From Gambelia wislizenii (Eukaryota; Chordata; Lepidosauria; Squamata; Crotaphytidae): a stretch of DNA of 64,000 nt. Positions within the stretch are counted from its first letter, which is position 1. Each line of letters opens with the position of its first letter. Of this stretch, positions 10,111 to 21,559 are shown in pieces. A program made the position numbers and the translations under genes. The stretch lies in contig JAUMIR010000003.1 of NCBI GenBank assembly GCA_030847615.1, positions 337,905,756 to 337,969,755 on the forward strand. Reading direction: 5' to 3'. The notes beneath the pieces are model-generated. The model searched no databases. It was not told where the DNA came from and saw only the letters and a program-made list of their open reading frames with translations.

Positions 10111-10399
10111 GTTGTATATTTGTGCAGGTGGGTGGTTGGAACACATGGCCCTCGCAGTCCTTTTTATTATTATATCAAAATAGTAGTTTTGGGCATTCTT
10201 CATTAATAACTTTTGCCCTCATGTACCCCAGCCACACCCTTTTGGCCACTCTCTGATGTAGCTTAGCCCCACACGTCCTGTCTGTTAAATGCTGGAGAAT
10301 ATGACATTCTGCCCATCTTCAAGTGCCCCCCCCACTTCAACTTTTGGAGAAAAACATCAATTGTCTGCTTTCATTCAGACAGACAGTAAAGCTGCTTAC

Positions 10400-10640
10400 C
10401 TGTAGAATCAGGATGGAAAATTGTAGGAGCACTGGTTATTGGTCCCTGTGGGTGGATGCAGCCGGTTGAAGACCTCTGACTTGCAATTAGAATCCTACTT
10501 TTTGCAGATGGTAACCTGGAAACAGCGCCAAGTCCTAGCTGAGGCTTCAGTATCATTGCCGAGCGATAAAAGCTTGGAGGCATCTCATAGTGAGTATATG
10601 GTGGCGGACAAAATTCATCTTTCATGGGCCTTTCTTCAAC
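10400..10640 (-). CDS. MTUS2: MTUS2 second coding exon
   Basis: The exon reads [19 protein letters not shown] and continues to [18 protein letters not shown] and [18 protein letters not shown]. This matches the MTUS2 segment that follows the large exon in mammals as I recall it. It is preceded by TTTCTGTAG (acceptor, 10641-10642) and followed by GTAAGC (donor, 10394-10399). It starts at phase 0, matching the donor of the 26744 exon, and ends after one base of a codon (phase 1): 241 bp, 80 codons plus one base. It carries a second basic SxLP-like patch (SRLP), a possible EB1 or microtubule contact. The next exon is not visible between here and the left edge of the window. Confidence 0.93.
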
Positions 10641-11099
10641 CTACAGAAATATAAATGTAAGTGATATTACTTCAACAGAGAATAGTCTGAGATCCTTTTG
10701 GATATCTGAGTATGCTCAACTGTTTATAGCTACTGAGAACAACAGTTTCCAGTACGGTCATTGAGCAGAGCTGAAAAATGGGGTGGTGTCTATAACAACA
10801 TGACAGCCTTCATATTCTTATAGGCACCACAAATACACCTAATACACAAGCATTCACAACAGAAGATATAATAGTGGTATTCCATTTAAGTTGCTTCATA
10901 ATTCTTTGGTCAGATAGAATACCCAGAAAGATAACAAAGTAATGAGACTACTGCATACATAGCATGGTTGTGTGTGGATGTATGGATCTGTGTGTGAATT
11001 CTGCCACAGAGCAGCCACCACATCCAAAGTGGCTTAGGGTAAGAGGCTGGAGGGGAGCTTATTCTTTCCTTCTTGTCTTTATCATTTTCCCCCTTCCCT

Positions 11100-11290
11100 T
11101 TTCAATATTTACTTAAATTTATTAATTTATTTGATTTCTATCCTGCCATTCTCCCAAAACTGGGACCTAAAGCATCACCACAGTTAACTAAAAACACCAA
11201 CACAACAACACAATTAACTTTTTAAAAGGTACAGATAAAAGCCCAAAAATACATCAAGAAAATGCAGTTTAACCTATTCTAATATGAAAA
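11100..11290 (-). mobile_element. L2-type LINE 3' tail
   Basis: TTTATTTGATTTCTATCCTG, CCATTCTCCCAAAACTGGGA is the reverse of the L2 3'UTR seen elsewhere here, followed by an A-rich stretch. Non-coding. Confidence 0.5.
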
Positions 11291-12361
11291 TGCAACTGAA
11301 TGAAAAGTAGTTTCAGGCACTATAAAGTACAGCACTCGTTATATGCCTCCTTCCTCAGCCACCAGTTGGTTATCAAAAGCTTGCAAGAATAGAAAGTCTT
11401 TGCCATTCTTCCCACTGAGGGAAGACTAGCTCCAGGCCTAGCATATTTGATGGGAGGGAGTTAAGGAAACAATGGCAAGGTTATTCTTCTTTGGAGGCAA
11501 CAGATGTGGTGACTTTAACATTCATTCTCAGAACTACTGCTGTTTCACTTCCCTAGCCTTTTTCTTCCACAGTGGTTTTGCCCATCAGTACAGGCACAAC
11601 AGGGTGGTCAGTCAACACATTGCGCAACAAGAAGTCCAGGGCCCCTTGGCCATTTTTTAAAGAAAGATACCCTCTGTGTGGATGTGTGTGTAAAAGTGGT
11701 GGGAGTTATTTCATTGGGGTTCTGGTTTTCATTAATGCTCACTTTCAGTCCCTCAAAATCATTTTTTTTCTTGCTAGGGTTGCCAGATCTCAGGCTGCTG
11801 TCCTGAGTCTCCCATTTCCATGGATCACCTCCAGTAGACAGGCAGAGGTTAAAATTCTCCAGTGTTTATGGGGTCAGCTCTGGGCAAAAGAAAAGGCTGA
11901 TGCAAACCTTTGGCCAGGCAGGAAGCTTCTAGCTGGCTGTGCAATTTGCTGCATTTTGTAAAGGTTAATTGATTAAACCAAGTGTTAAAATTTGCAAAGA
12001 CACTAGATTTCCAATCAGGAAAATGCATTCTGTCTCTGTGTGTTTGAATGACAAGCTGTGAACAATAATGCTAAATGACATCACCAGGAGACATCCATAG
12101 ATCTTAACTTTTGCCCAGAAATTTCAGGGCCTGGAATAATCCTGACTTGGTAACCTTATTTGTTGCAGAATTTCTACACAGAACTAGACTTGCAGTGTAA
12201 GCATGCTGTGAAACTTTACCCACGAGTTGTAAGAAGTATTTCCAAGTTTCAGCCACCTGCCATATAGTTTTTTTTTTAAGCAGGGAAATAAATAAAAGGC
12301 TGGGAGGGGGACAAATCCATTGTTAACACTGGAGTGCTTCCTTGTCCCAGCCAATATAGTA

Positions 12362-12628
12362 CAGTCAGACCCCCATATTCATGGGGGTTCCGTTCCCAGA
12401 CTTATCATAGATACCGAAAATCAGGGATAAAAACGAACACCATTGAAAATAATGGGACTTCCAATTTAAAATACCACAGAGTTGCCTTGGAGGACCTAGA
12501 AAATCTCTAGAGAGGATGCCTCTCTAGGCATTTTCTAGGAAGACTCTATGGTAAGTGTTCCTCTTTTTGTGTCCTGCAGATAGCTGAAACCGTGCCTATT
12601 GGTTCCGCGGATATGAGGGTCCAAACTG
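12362..12628. mobile_element. Tigger-like palindromic MITE
   Basis: The ends CAGTCAGACCCCCATATTC and GGATATGAGGGTCCAAACTG are inverted. The left flank is TA. Two internal blocks with CTCTCTAGGCATTTTCTAGG form the palindrome core. The same layout recurs at 14283, 23043 and 48436. Confidence 0.6.
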
Positions 12629-12664
12629 CATATTGGGACAAATGTTTGAGAGGTACCCTGATTT

Positions 12665-12960
12665 TGTTCTTATTTGCTGTCATGTTGATTTTGACTTATG
12701 GAGACCCTATGGTTAAGAGACCTCCATGAATTCCAATCGTCAACAGTCCTGCTCAGATGTGGGTTCCTGGATTGCATCAATCCATATGTACTGTTGTTCT
12801 CCTCTTTTCCTATAGCATGCCACTTTTTTGAGCATTATTGTCTTTTATGCATTCTTCAGCTTTGGACTTTCCTTCCCCATATGAGCATGTCAGCAGCAGA
12901 ATGTCCTTTTGTTTGAGTTCAGTTGTGTTATTAGTCACAACTCTACTCAAATTTACCATA
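12665..12960 (-). mobile_element. RTE-BovB 3' region, degraded
   Basis: GATTTTGACTTATGGAGACC, CTATGGTTAAGAGACCTCC is the reverse complement of the BovB 3' end, as in the 55749 copy. No frame survives. Confidence 0.55.
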
Positions 12961-13319
12961 TCCTCCACTCTTCCTCAATAGCTGTCTGAATGCTTTCTGA
13001 CCTGAGAGTCTCATCTTCCAACACTATCTCTTGCTTCACTTTGAATTGTCCCATCATCATAGGATTTTTAAGGTAAAAAAGTATTCAGGAGCTTTGCTTT
13101 CTTTTGCATAGAACGAATAAGAGTTAGCTACTCCTGATCCTCTGACACTGTAACCTCCTGCCCCCACTACTACTGCTGCCCAGTAGCTGTTTAGCACATT
13201 TATCCTAGCTCCTCATCAAAAGCCTGTCTGACTTGGAAGAACCACCTGGTAGCAATGCCACTGGCAGTGTAGCCTTTTGCTTCACAGGAGTATGTAATCC
13301 CACCACCACAGAAAGGCAG

Positions 13320-14150
13320 TGCCAAAGTGGAGGTAATTTGATAGTCATCTTTAAATATCTGAAGGGCTATCAGGTTGAAGACTGAAATCTTGTCTACACC
13401 AGCCAGGATAATCTGGGTGCAGCCTGGAGTATTCTGGCCCTGGAGTGGCCCTGATTCCCCCCCCCCATTACCAGTGCACTCTGTTGACACCGGGTGGGTG
13501 TCCTCATACACATCCCCACTGTGTTGCCTGGTGCTGCTGCCACTGGCACAAGCCACATCCTCTAAGGCCAGAAACAAGGTGCCCAGTGTTGATCACATGG
13601 CTAAGCACCTCATTGTGACCTTAGAGGACATGATTTGTGCCAGTGGCAGTGGACAACACAGCAGGGATGCGCGTGAAGACATCCATCCAGTGTCACTGCA
13701 GAGTGCACTGGGTTGTCCTAAATTTTGAAGCAAATGGTGGTTTTATTTATTCTGTTTTAAGGGTGGCTTAGTGCAGTGCTGAACTGGCCAGAGGCTGTAT
13801 AGATAATTCACACCAGAATCAGGGATTGGGCCCTGCATTATCTGGAGTGATCATTATGGGAACAGAGGGAAGATGCTTTATTTGGTCAGTGTAGAAAAGC
13901 CCTGAATGAGCTTGTTTTCCTGCCATTCCAGAGGATGAGACCCAAACCAATGAAGTCAAATTACAAGAAAGAAGACTTCAGCAAACATTAGGAAAAAATT
14001 CTTGACAGTAAGAGCTGTTCAGCAGTAGAACAGTTAAGCTGGAAGGTGGTGGACACTCCACTGTTGGAGGCTTTTAGATAGATGGCTTCAACTGTGGAGT
14101 CCTAGACTGGCAAGAGGCTGAGGAGGCTGCCTGCTGAGTCCTTTTCAGTT
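13320..14150 (+). mobile_element. CR1 LINE interrupted by a DNA element
   Basis: Before the insertion: ATTTGATAGTCATCTTTAAA, TATCTGAAGGGC (the FKYLKG block of CR1). After it, 13907-14150 reads ELVFLPFQRM, then a degraded SKSCSAVEQLSWKVVDTPL-type end. These flanking parts are contiguous in other CR1 copies. Confidence 0.65.
13387..13901. mobile_element. DNA transposon with large internal palindrome
   Basis: It is bounded by CTGAA on both sides (13382-13386, 13902-13906). The terminal bases ATCTTGTCTACACCAGCCA and, reverse-complemented, GGCTTTTCTACACTGACCA form imperfect TIRs. Inside, arms 13466-13575 and 13595-13711 pair (GCCACTGGCACAAGCC with its inverse). The ORFs over it are palindrome artefacts. 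Confidence 0.6.
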
Positions 14151-14282
14151 CTAGAAGACTTTGAACATAGGTCCCATACTATTTGTGGCAAGCCACAAGT
14201 AGAAGTGGCTTTTTCTAGATATCAGTAAGTTTGTCCCTTCAAGGGACAGTGAAACAAGAATTTTCTATGGGTTCAGGAAATA

Positions 14283-14503
14283 CAGGTCAACCCCCACATC
14301 CATGGATTCAGTACCCATGGTTTCACTTATCCACATCTGAAAATATATGTTCTCTCTAGGCATTTCTAGGTCCTCCAATGTGATTCTAAAGTCAACTTCC
14401 AGTGTTGAAAATAATAGGGTTCCCTATTATCCATGACTTCAGGTATCCATGGGGATGGGTGGTGTCTTGGAACATATCCCCTTCAGATATGGGGGTCAAC
14501 CTA
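14283..14503. mobile_element. Tigger-like palindromic MITE
   Basis: Ends CAGGTCAACCCCCACATCC and GATATGGGGGTCAACCTA are inverted, with TA on both flanks. The CTCTAGGCATTTCTAGGTCC core is shared with the 12362 and 23043 copies. Confidence 0.6.
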
Positions 14504-15026
14504 TACAAGATGGTAAAGCTAAACAAATACTAACCCTACTGCTTGTTGCAAAATGTGAGACATAACGCTGAATGTCTCAAGTACTCAAATTAGCAAGCCA
14601 GAATCTGAACAACATTGACTCCCACCCCCACAGGATCTAACCAAGCAAGAAACAATCTTGGTCTACTTTGTCAAATTTCTAAAGTAGCTATAATTACAAA
14701 TACTTACCTATAATCAAACACATAGTCTAATGGTCAAGAGAGGGGGAATAAGAAAATAGCTGCAGGTTGGAGGAGACACAGGAAGAGAGAAGGTGTGAAA
14801 AAACCTACCAGGAAATTACCATAAAGATAAGCTCCTAGGATGTACAAGGCAAACTGGCAGTCAATGAATATAGGTATGCAAAGGTTGCTAACTCTAACAC
14901 TGGTCTCTCACAATGAGTAGGAACTGGAGTGCCCTCGGGATCAGAATATACCTTAAAACTCCTCAATACAAGGTGGTTTTTTTAAAAAATCCACCACTTT
15001 AGCTTTCTTCCCCAAACGTGTTACAG

Positions 15027-15488
15027 CAGTGGTTCTTAAACCTGTGGTCCAGGGAACGAGATCCGTCAGATGACGAGCCTGAGTAGCTTTAAAAAAGCAC
15101 TAAAGATGGATCTCTTTCGGCAGGCCTTTCCTGATTAGTTCCCGGCCTCAGGGGCTCCTGGCTCTGTTTAGTCTGCTGGCTATTTATTATTTATTATTTT
15201 AATGTGAGTTTATATCAGTTGTTTTAATGTATTTGGTTTAATATCTTTTTATGGGGGAGGGTGGGGGTGGGTGATGTTTGGGGATTTTAAATTGTATTGG
15301 TATTTTAATTTTTGTAAGCCACCCTGATTGTTTTAACAGAGGGGCGGGATAAAAATAAATAAATAAATTATTATTATTATTATTAATGGTTATTAGTGGT
15401 TTAAGTCTTGAGTTAAGTCTTGGTGGTCCATGGCAACAAAAGATATTTAAAGGGGGGTCCCTGGTAAAGAAAAGGTTAAGAGCCACTG
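15027..15488. mobile_element. hAT-type MITE carrying a nested L2 tail
   Basis: TIRs CAGTGGTTCTTAAACCTGTG (left) and, reverse-complemented, CAGTGGCTCTTAACCTTTTC match the hAT Charlie-type CAGTGGTTCT end. Flanks tgttacag (15019-15026) and tgttaacag (15489-15497) look like an 8-bp duplication with a one-base indel. Confidence 0.65.
15063..15385 (+). mobile_element. L2 LINE 3' end, nested in hAT MITE
   Basis: It reads FKKALKMDLFRQAFPD-like sequence, then the L2 3'UTR (TTTTTGTAAGCCACCCTGA, GGGGCGGGATAAAAATAAAT) and a (TTA)n tract. It splits the hAT element, so it arrived later. Confidence 0.65.
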
Positions 15489-16836
15489 TGTTAACAGCAA
15501 GAAAAAGCAGCCACTTCATTCTCTTCAGAGCTAGGAAAAGGCAGGCACAGTGGGAACTGCTGATCACTCAGTTAAATGAATGAGGCAATGGTGCAAAATT
15601 AATCCCTGTGTGGCTTTGGACCAGGCCCAGTGAAATATAAATTGCACTGTCCTGTCTCTGAGACACTTCCATCTTCTCTTTGTAGCAATGAATTATTACT
15701 GTGTTGATGCTGCCATGTTAGTACCATATGGAGAAAGAGAGAGAGCTAGAACAAACATACTGCTTTGACTTTCATAAAATCCCACCAAATGGTTACAATC
15801 TGGAGGTGTCCTGGAGACAGCTGTTGGAAGACAAGAGGACCTGCACATTTTTTGTAAACCACCTTTTCCACCCTTGTGAAAAGGCAGGACAGGCATTTCA
15901 GAGAAACAACAGGTAAAAGAAAGCAAAATCTGCCATTTAGGTTGAAACATATGAAGCCAGCAATTACTTTCTGAAAAATATTCAGTTTAAGGTTTGTTAA
16001 TGTACAATTTGTCACCAAAAGACTACTATGAAAAAGGGTCCAGTTGATTCTGAATTCTATTTTAACTATAAATTAGCATTCAGCCATCACCTTATGTGTC
16101 AATGTTGAGATGTTGAGGTTTTTTTTTTTTAATCAGCTTGGAAGACAGAGTCAAATTTGTTTTAAAAATTAATCACAACAGTTGCCAGGAGCTAAACATG
16201 AGAACTACCTAGGTTGCTTAATTAACTTTGCTGCTAAATTACAACATATTGTTGTGTCATGTCACTGTATTTGCAACAATTTATATATATTTAGACAATG
16301 CAGCTTAATGGCAGCTCTGAACCCTTTGATCCTTATGGCTATGGTGTTCCAAGACTGGTTTTGTGCTTCTCTGGCTGAACATCATCTGGTGTTTTTTTTT
16401 AAATTGTTTTTCCTGTAATCTTAGTATAAAATATGCAAGACAGCATATTGAGCATTGCATCAAAACTCTACATCTGTATTATCTCTGCTCCATGCTTAGA
16501 TCTTTCACCAATTAATTTCAGCTTTTAAAAATTTCATTATATGCAAATAAAGTTAATTTTCTAAACTAGTGATGTAAAAATATTGCAGCCCTGTTTTTGG
16601 TGTGTTTCTCTGAATCCTAACAGCACTGCCATCCCATTCCACCTCTGCATCAGCTGCAATGGTCCCCCCCCCCTTTCAGCATGGATATGTTTTCCCCCCA
16701 AAATGTAAATATTTTGGCACACAATTTCATTGTTATAAAGTATGTTTGTACATATTTCCCATATAGTTTTGTTGTACACACTTTTTAAAGGTACACATGC
16801 ACCTTGTGTGTGCATTTCCCTGAAGGCTTAATTCAA

Positions 16837-17067
16837 TTCAAGAAGGATATTGACAAGCTGGAATGTGTCCAGAGGAAGGCGGCTAAAATGGAGAAAGATC
16901 TGGAAACCATGCCCTATCAGGAGCAGCTTAGGGAGCTGGGTATGTTTAGCCTGGGGAAGAGAAGGTTAAGAGGGGACATGATAGCCATGTTTAAATACTT
17001 TAAAGGATGTCACATTGAAGAAGAAGCAAGCTTGTTTTCTGCTGCTCCAGAGACTAGGGAGTTGTCT
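16837..17067 (+). mobile_element. CR1 LINE ORF2 C-terminal fragment
   Basis: FKKDIDKLECVQRKAAKME, then LRELGMFSLGKRRLRGDM and FKYFKGCHIEEEASLFSAAP. The frame is intact over 230 bp but truncated at both ends; family D sequence follows at once. Confidence 0.8.
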
Positions 17068-17290
17068 AGATGGTGAAAAAAAACTCCTCATAGAATGCAA
17101 GGAGAATATCTTTTGTCCCAATGGGATCCCTCAGTGATTTGACGTATTGTGAAGGAGGGGTTCAAAAACTCCAAATACTTACAGGAAAAGCTTTTGTGGC
17201 TTTCCCCATATTTTTAAAAAAGCTCTGAAGGAAATGTGCATTCCTGCTTCTTAAGACACTATGCGATTTGTTATGCAGTCTGGAGGGGAG
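17068..17290 (+). mobile_element. Unclassified interspersed repeat, family D
   Basis: GGTGAAAAAAAACTCCTCAT, CAGGAAAAGCTTTTGTGGC, GTGCATTCCTGCTTCTTAAG occur in the same order as on the minus strand at 6600-6965 and 21560-21905. It abuts CR1, likely as an insertion. Confidence 0.5.
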
Positions 17291-17600
17291 GAACTCTTCA
17301 TCTCATCGGTCGACATGCACCGATGTCTAGGCTTGCTGTGAAGTGCCTAGAAGTGCTAGTGATCATGGGCCTTTTTAAAAAATAAAAATAAAAAACTGTA
17401 CTGTCAACAGGAAACACTGCCATGAATTGAGATGGTGGCTGTGTTGTTTTGCGCTCGCGCGTGTGTGTATATGTGTGTGAGGAAGGCAAAGGGAACCCAG
17501 TAGAGCAGCTCCCAGAGACGAGGGTGGCCACCATGAGGAAGAGCAGGAGAGTTACCCACCCTTCATCCATCCTGAAGTCAGCCTCTGATTCTGGCTGCAA

Positions 17601-17753
17601 AGGGACAGCAGGAGCTTCCTGGCCAGCCACCAAGAGAAGGAAGAGAAGGGTGGATCTTCACTGCTCCAGTAGAAGGTGAGATGAAGCAGCGAAGAATCAC
17701 CATCCTCTTCCTTCTTCTAGAAGCTGGACAGGCAGCTCCTACCATCCCTTTGT
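17601..17753. repeat. Imperfect hairpin (inverted repeat)
   Basis: Left arm GGAGCTTCCTGGCCAGC, AGAAGGAAGAG pairs with right arm CTCTTCCTTCTTCTAGAAGC, TGGACAGGCAGCTCC. The loop is near 17670-17684. Probably the core of an unclassified MITE. Confidence 0.5.
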
Positions 17754-18945
17754 AGCCTCCAATTTTAATGGATATAGTTTGCAAAAAATGCAAACCTAAC
17801 CAATCTATCGTTTTTTCCATCCCTATTAGACATTATCTGAAATGTCTATATGCCATCATCACAGCTCATTCCAGAATGTTACTTAGGCCTTCTTTGCACT
17901 GGCCAAATGAAACAGCCTCCCCCTGTTCCCATGCCCAGCTGTCTAGCCATTTCTAGTCCAAACAGTCTGGATGCTGTCCTGGCAGTTCTGACTTGAATCT
18001 ATACAAATACCCCTTAAAACGGAGCAGAGATGTGGTAAAAAAACAAAAACAAAACCTCATCATTTGCTGTGGTTCTTCCAGAGAAAACAGTGGGTTCCAT
18101 TACCGCAATAGGGGGTGGGATGTCCACAAAGGCAGCCTGCCTGGTTTCTGGTACAGCCATTTCCTGGCTGGCTCACATGAATCACATCTCCTGAGGTCAC
18201 CACAAGGTGCCCAGCCATGTGTCCATCTGTCATTCCTGGTCTCAGAAGGCACTATGGCACGGGGATGAGATGCACCTTTTCTCATGTGGGCTGCAGGCAC
18301 ACCCCTCCATTGCTGCAATGAAAGGCAGGTAATGGGAGGGGGGAACATTGCCAGCCTGGGAATGGAATCCTCCATGCTTACAGCCAGGGTATTCCAGGCA
18401 CGCTCTTAGTCACATTTTTTAGAAATATATTTTTTCTTCTAGAAAATATGAATGTCTATGTTTTCCATGACATTTCCCTCTTAGTGGGTAACTGCAGAAT
18501 AGTCTGCCCCTGAGATCTTCCAGAGTTACATGGATTACAAAAACCCCGCTTCAGGTCTTGGAAAAAACAGTATTTCTTTGATGTTTAAAAGCATGCTGGG
18601 CAGCCCAACAGCATATTTAAAAAGTCAAGTGCTGCTCCTGGAGACTCCCAAGAGAGTAAATTCACCCTTGGGGGAAACAGAGAATAGGGGCCAGGATTTT
18701 TAAAATAAATCCAGTCTGAGGGCTGCATATGGCCCTAGGACCAAACTTTGGTCTAGAATGAATGAACAAATAAAGGAACAGTTAAACACTAGAATTCACT
18801 ACCACAGAATCATACCCCCCAAGTGTCCTCATTCTCTATCATCCCATTTTTTCAGCTGCTTTTAAAATGTCACAGTTTGTTGCTTCTTTCCCACCTTGTC
18901 CTCAGTTTACTTTAATTGCTGCAAACTGACTTCAACTGCAAACTT

Positions 18946-20020
18946 GGGGCTGGTTTACACGGCAGATTTTATTGCGTTAAGTTGCACTTTAGTGCTTTCC
19001 CGCATCAGTGGTGGGTAGTTTACATGGTATATGTTTACACAGCTATATTTTGTGGCTCTTTGACTTTTTTCCGCTTTGAGGTTCACACAGCCAAAAGTGC
19101 TGGGGGCATGGTCAAGCATTGGAGAGGGAAAGGAATGCCATAGGAATGTGTCCCCTGGCCCGAACTCCGTGCTCAACAGCTTAGAGGCAGCCCCCCCACT
19201 CCCTTCCCACAAATCAAAGGGAAGGTTTTCCTCTTTGCTTAACAGCATTTTCTGCCAAATAGAGGAAAGCCAGAGAGAGAGAGGGGGAAAATAACAGCTT
19301 AGAGGCAGTCCCCCTCCCCCCCACTCCCTTCCCACAAATCAAAGGGAAGGTTTTCCTCCTTGCTTAACAGCATTTTCTGCCAAATAGAGGAAAGCCAGAG
19401 AGAGAGAGAGGGGAAAATAACAGCTTAGAGGCAGTCCCGCTCCCCCCCTACTCCCTTCCCACAAATCAAAGGGAAGGTTTTCCTCCTTGCTTAACAGCAT
19501 TTTCTGCCAAATAGAGGAAAGCCAGAGAGAGAGAGGGGGGGAAAATAGCAGTTCAGCTCTGATGCAGCCCATTCGTGAAATGGTTTCTCTCTGTCCCCCA
19601 TGCACAGGATCACAGCTGACGAACTGAGCTATTACATGCTTGCAAAACAGCAGAGAGGATGAGGAGGAATGCTCCCTGAATGAAAATTGTTGGGAATCCT
19701 TTTTGTTTGCAAACTGGCTTGCAAAATAGCAGAGAGGATTTTTCAAAGTTTCCTCTAATTGCTATTGTCTTTCCCTCCCTCCCTGCCCCTCTTTTAAGCC
19801 CACCCCAGCATCATCAACCAATCACAATGCAGCTCTGCTGTAGCCCTTAGCGGAATGGTTGTTTACACTGCCAATAATGCGCGACATCCCTTGCCACGCT
19901 ATATTTGGGTGTTTTACCTTCCCCCGTTCTGAATGAGGTGATGCTGTGCTGCGATCCGTGGGAACTATGAGCTATCTTAGTGGTATATTTAGAGGAATAT
20001 TTGCCCATGTAAACGACCCC
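18946..20020. mobile_element. DNA transposon, GGGGC/GTTTACA TIRs, non-autonomous
   Basis: The left end GGGGCTGGTTTACACGG and the right end, reverse-complemented, GGGGTCGTTTACATGGG are imperfect TIRs. No clean target duplication was seen. The interior holds a threefold tandem repeat and repeated GTTTACA motifs (near 19019, 19029, 19861). No transposase. Confidence 0.55.
19175..19550. repeat. Tandem repeat, 3 units of 118-126 bp
   Basis: Units start at 19175, 19293 and 19419 with AACAGCTTAGAGGCAG and end in a purine tract (CAGAGAGAGAG, GGGGAAAATA). Copies are almost identical apart from C-run and GA-run lengths, so the array is recent. It lies inside the 18946 transposon. Confidence 0.9.
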
Positions 20021-20499
20021 ATAGTTTGCGCTCAGTTAACTCAGCAGCGGGTAGAGGAGAAAAGGGGGTAGAATACAGACCTTCCCTGTAGAGTCAGACA
20101 AAAGCAAACTGCAGCAACCTCTCCTAGCTTGTGTATTCTTCCTCATTAATAACTTTTGACATCTTGACTACACCCTAAGGTAGTTACAGCTAGCATGGCC
20201 AAATGTGTCCCGGGCACAGCTAAATGGGAGAATTTGTAGCAAAAAATAACAACCTACCTCCCTTTCGCTGCACTGCCCATTTGTGCCCATGGCTCATTCG
20301 CAAGCTTGGAAGGGAATATTTTGCAATTTACATCCACGGGAGAAAAAAAGGTGTCTGTGAGTGAGTTGAGTTTAGAAAATCTCCCCCGTCCCCCACTTTT
20401 TTTTCTCTTAAAGTGACAGATGCAGAAGAACTGTTTTCCAGTTAAAAACAAATCCATACTTTTGCCTGCTGCTTTGCCGGCTGAATGATAGTGCTGGAA

Positions 20500-20860
20500 A
20501 AAACAACAATGGTGGCTCTGGCATTGCAAGCCCTCCCTTGCAAACCCACCCCGTCCGAGGTCCAACCAAACAGCTTCCAGCTCTGCTGTGTCCCCTTTTC
20601 GAATTGGTTGTACAGATGACCAATTATGCACATTTTTCGAATTGGTTGTCCCAATGACCAATTATGCACATTTTTCAAATTGGTTGTACCGATGACCAAT
20701 TATGCACATGTTTGTGCAATTTTTAAAAAGGATCACGAGAAACAGTGACAGCTGTTATCACAGTCTGTTTGGAGTTTTCAGCCCCCCTCCTTCTGAATAT
20801 GGTGAATCCTGGCTGAAGCTCATCTGAACTAAAGGTATTCTGCCCACATTCTTGCTGATT
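20500..20860 (-). mobile_element. Unclassified interspersed repeat, family D
   Basis: The right part (CCCCCCTCCTTCTGAATATG, GTGAATCC) matches 6880-6965 and 21810-21845. The left part matches the CCAAT-containing area of the 21560 copy. It contains the 38-bp array. Confidence 0.4.
20600..20713. repeat. 38-bp tandem repeat x3 with paired CCAAT motifs
   Basis: Units start at 20600, 20638 and 20676. Each has ATTGGT and then ACCAAT about 10 bp later, followed by TATGCACA. So each unit carries an inverted CCAAT pair. Divergence is two to four bases per unit. Confidence 0.9.
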
Positions 20861-20939
20861 TTTGCCAGACTTTTTTCGTTGTGTAGATCAGCTGTCTGTT
20901 TTCATTTGTGAAATGTTGGAGGGTATGCAAAATGTACTG

Positions 20940-21075
20940 ATGGCTCCAAATTTAAAGGGTTTAAAAGGAGACTGGACAGATATATGGAGGCTGGGGCTAC
21001 TGATAACTACTTGCTATAATGGATATATATTCCTTCCAGTGGCAGGGGCAGCATGTCCCTGTAAAAATGTGACTT
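20940..21075 (+). mobile_element. Unclassified squamate repeat, part 1
   Basis: AAAAGGAGACTGGACAGAT, ATGGAGGCTGGGGCTACTGA and a following AGTGGCAGGGGCAGCATG run resemble a very common reptile repeat whose other part is at 22495-22620. Class not determined. Confidence 0.4.
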
Positions 21076-21105
21076 TTATGTACTACTTGCGGGCTCTCTT
21101 TCAGA

Positions 21106-21211
21106 ACCTAGAAAAGTTACTTTGGGGTGTTACAACTTCCAGAATCCCCTAGCCAACCAGTCGCCATGCTAGCTTGGAAGTTGTAATCTAAAAAGTAACT
21201 TTACCAAGCTT
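21106..21211. mobile_element. Short palindromic MITE (AAAGTTACTTT type)
   Basis: Left arm AAAAGTTACTTTGGGGTG, TTACAACTTCC pairs with right arm GGAAGTTGTAATCTAAAAAG, TAACTTT. The centre holds AGAATCCCCTAGCCAACC. Related remnants are at 38700 and 41430. Confidence 0.55.
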
Positions 21212-21559
21212 TAATCGTTTTGTAGAAGAATTTTTAAGAACTCTATTTATGAAATGATTTATTTGGCTGGTATCCTGTTGCTTAAGGCTCATCTATACAA
21301 GGCAATAAAATGTGGATTGATGCACAGTAATGCCAATTCACAGCAGCTTTCATTTGTCTCCACAGCTTTTTTTTTTCAAGATTGCAGTCATGCAAATCCA
21401 TATGTATCTGTTGTTGAAATGGGCATGCCTGTGAATCAAGATGGCAGGTGAAAAATTCACATTTTTATTGTGGCAAGTTGCCACTGCCAAACAGTATTTT
21501 TTTAAAAGCAAATCCAAGGTGTGGAAGTATGATCTTCTGCTTAAATAAAGAGGGGGGGG

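Larger units (their letters stand above)
18810..20240. mobile_element. Dispersed repeat (family E) split by a DNA element
   Basis: 18810-18945 matches 9283-9450. 20021-20240 (CTTCCTCATTAATAACTTTT, GACATCTTGACTACACCC) resembles 10185-10260 in the same order. Between them lies the transposon 18946-20020. Class unknown. Confidence 0.4.

Noticed and set aside
10371..10399. Continuation of the second exon frame to 10371
   Set aside because: The donor GTAAGC at 10399 ends the exon; the remaining residues are intronic.
11572..11961. A 129-codon plus-strand ORF
   Set aside because: No motif or splice context; probably chance.
19175..19550. CRISPR-like array
   Set aside because: Adjacent units of 118-126 bp without variable spacers, in a vertebrate genome; a simple tandem repeat.
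20600..20713. CRISPR-like or promoter array
   Set aside because: Direct head-to-tail 38-bp units with no spacers; no evidence of promoter activity in the sequence.
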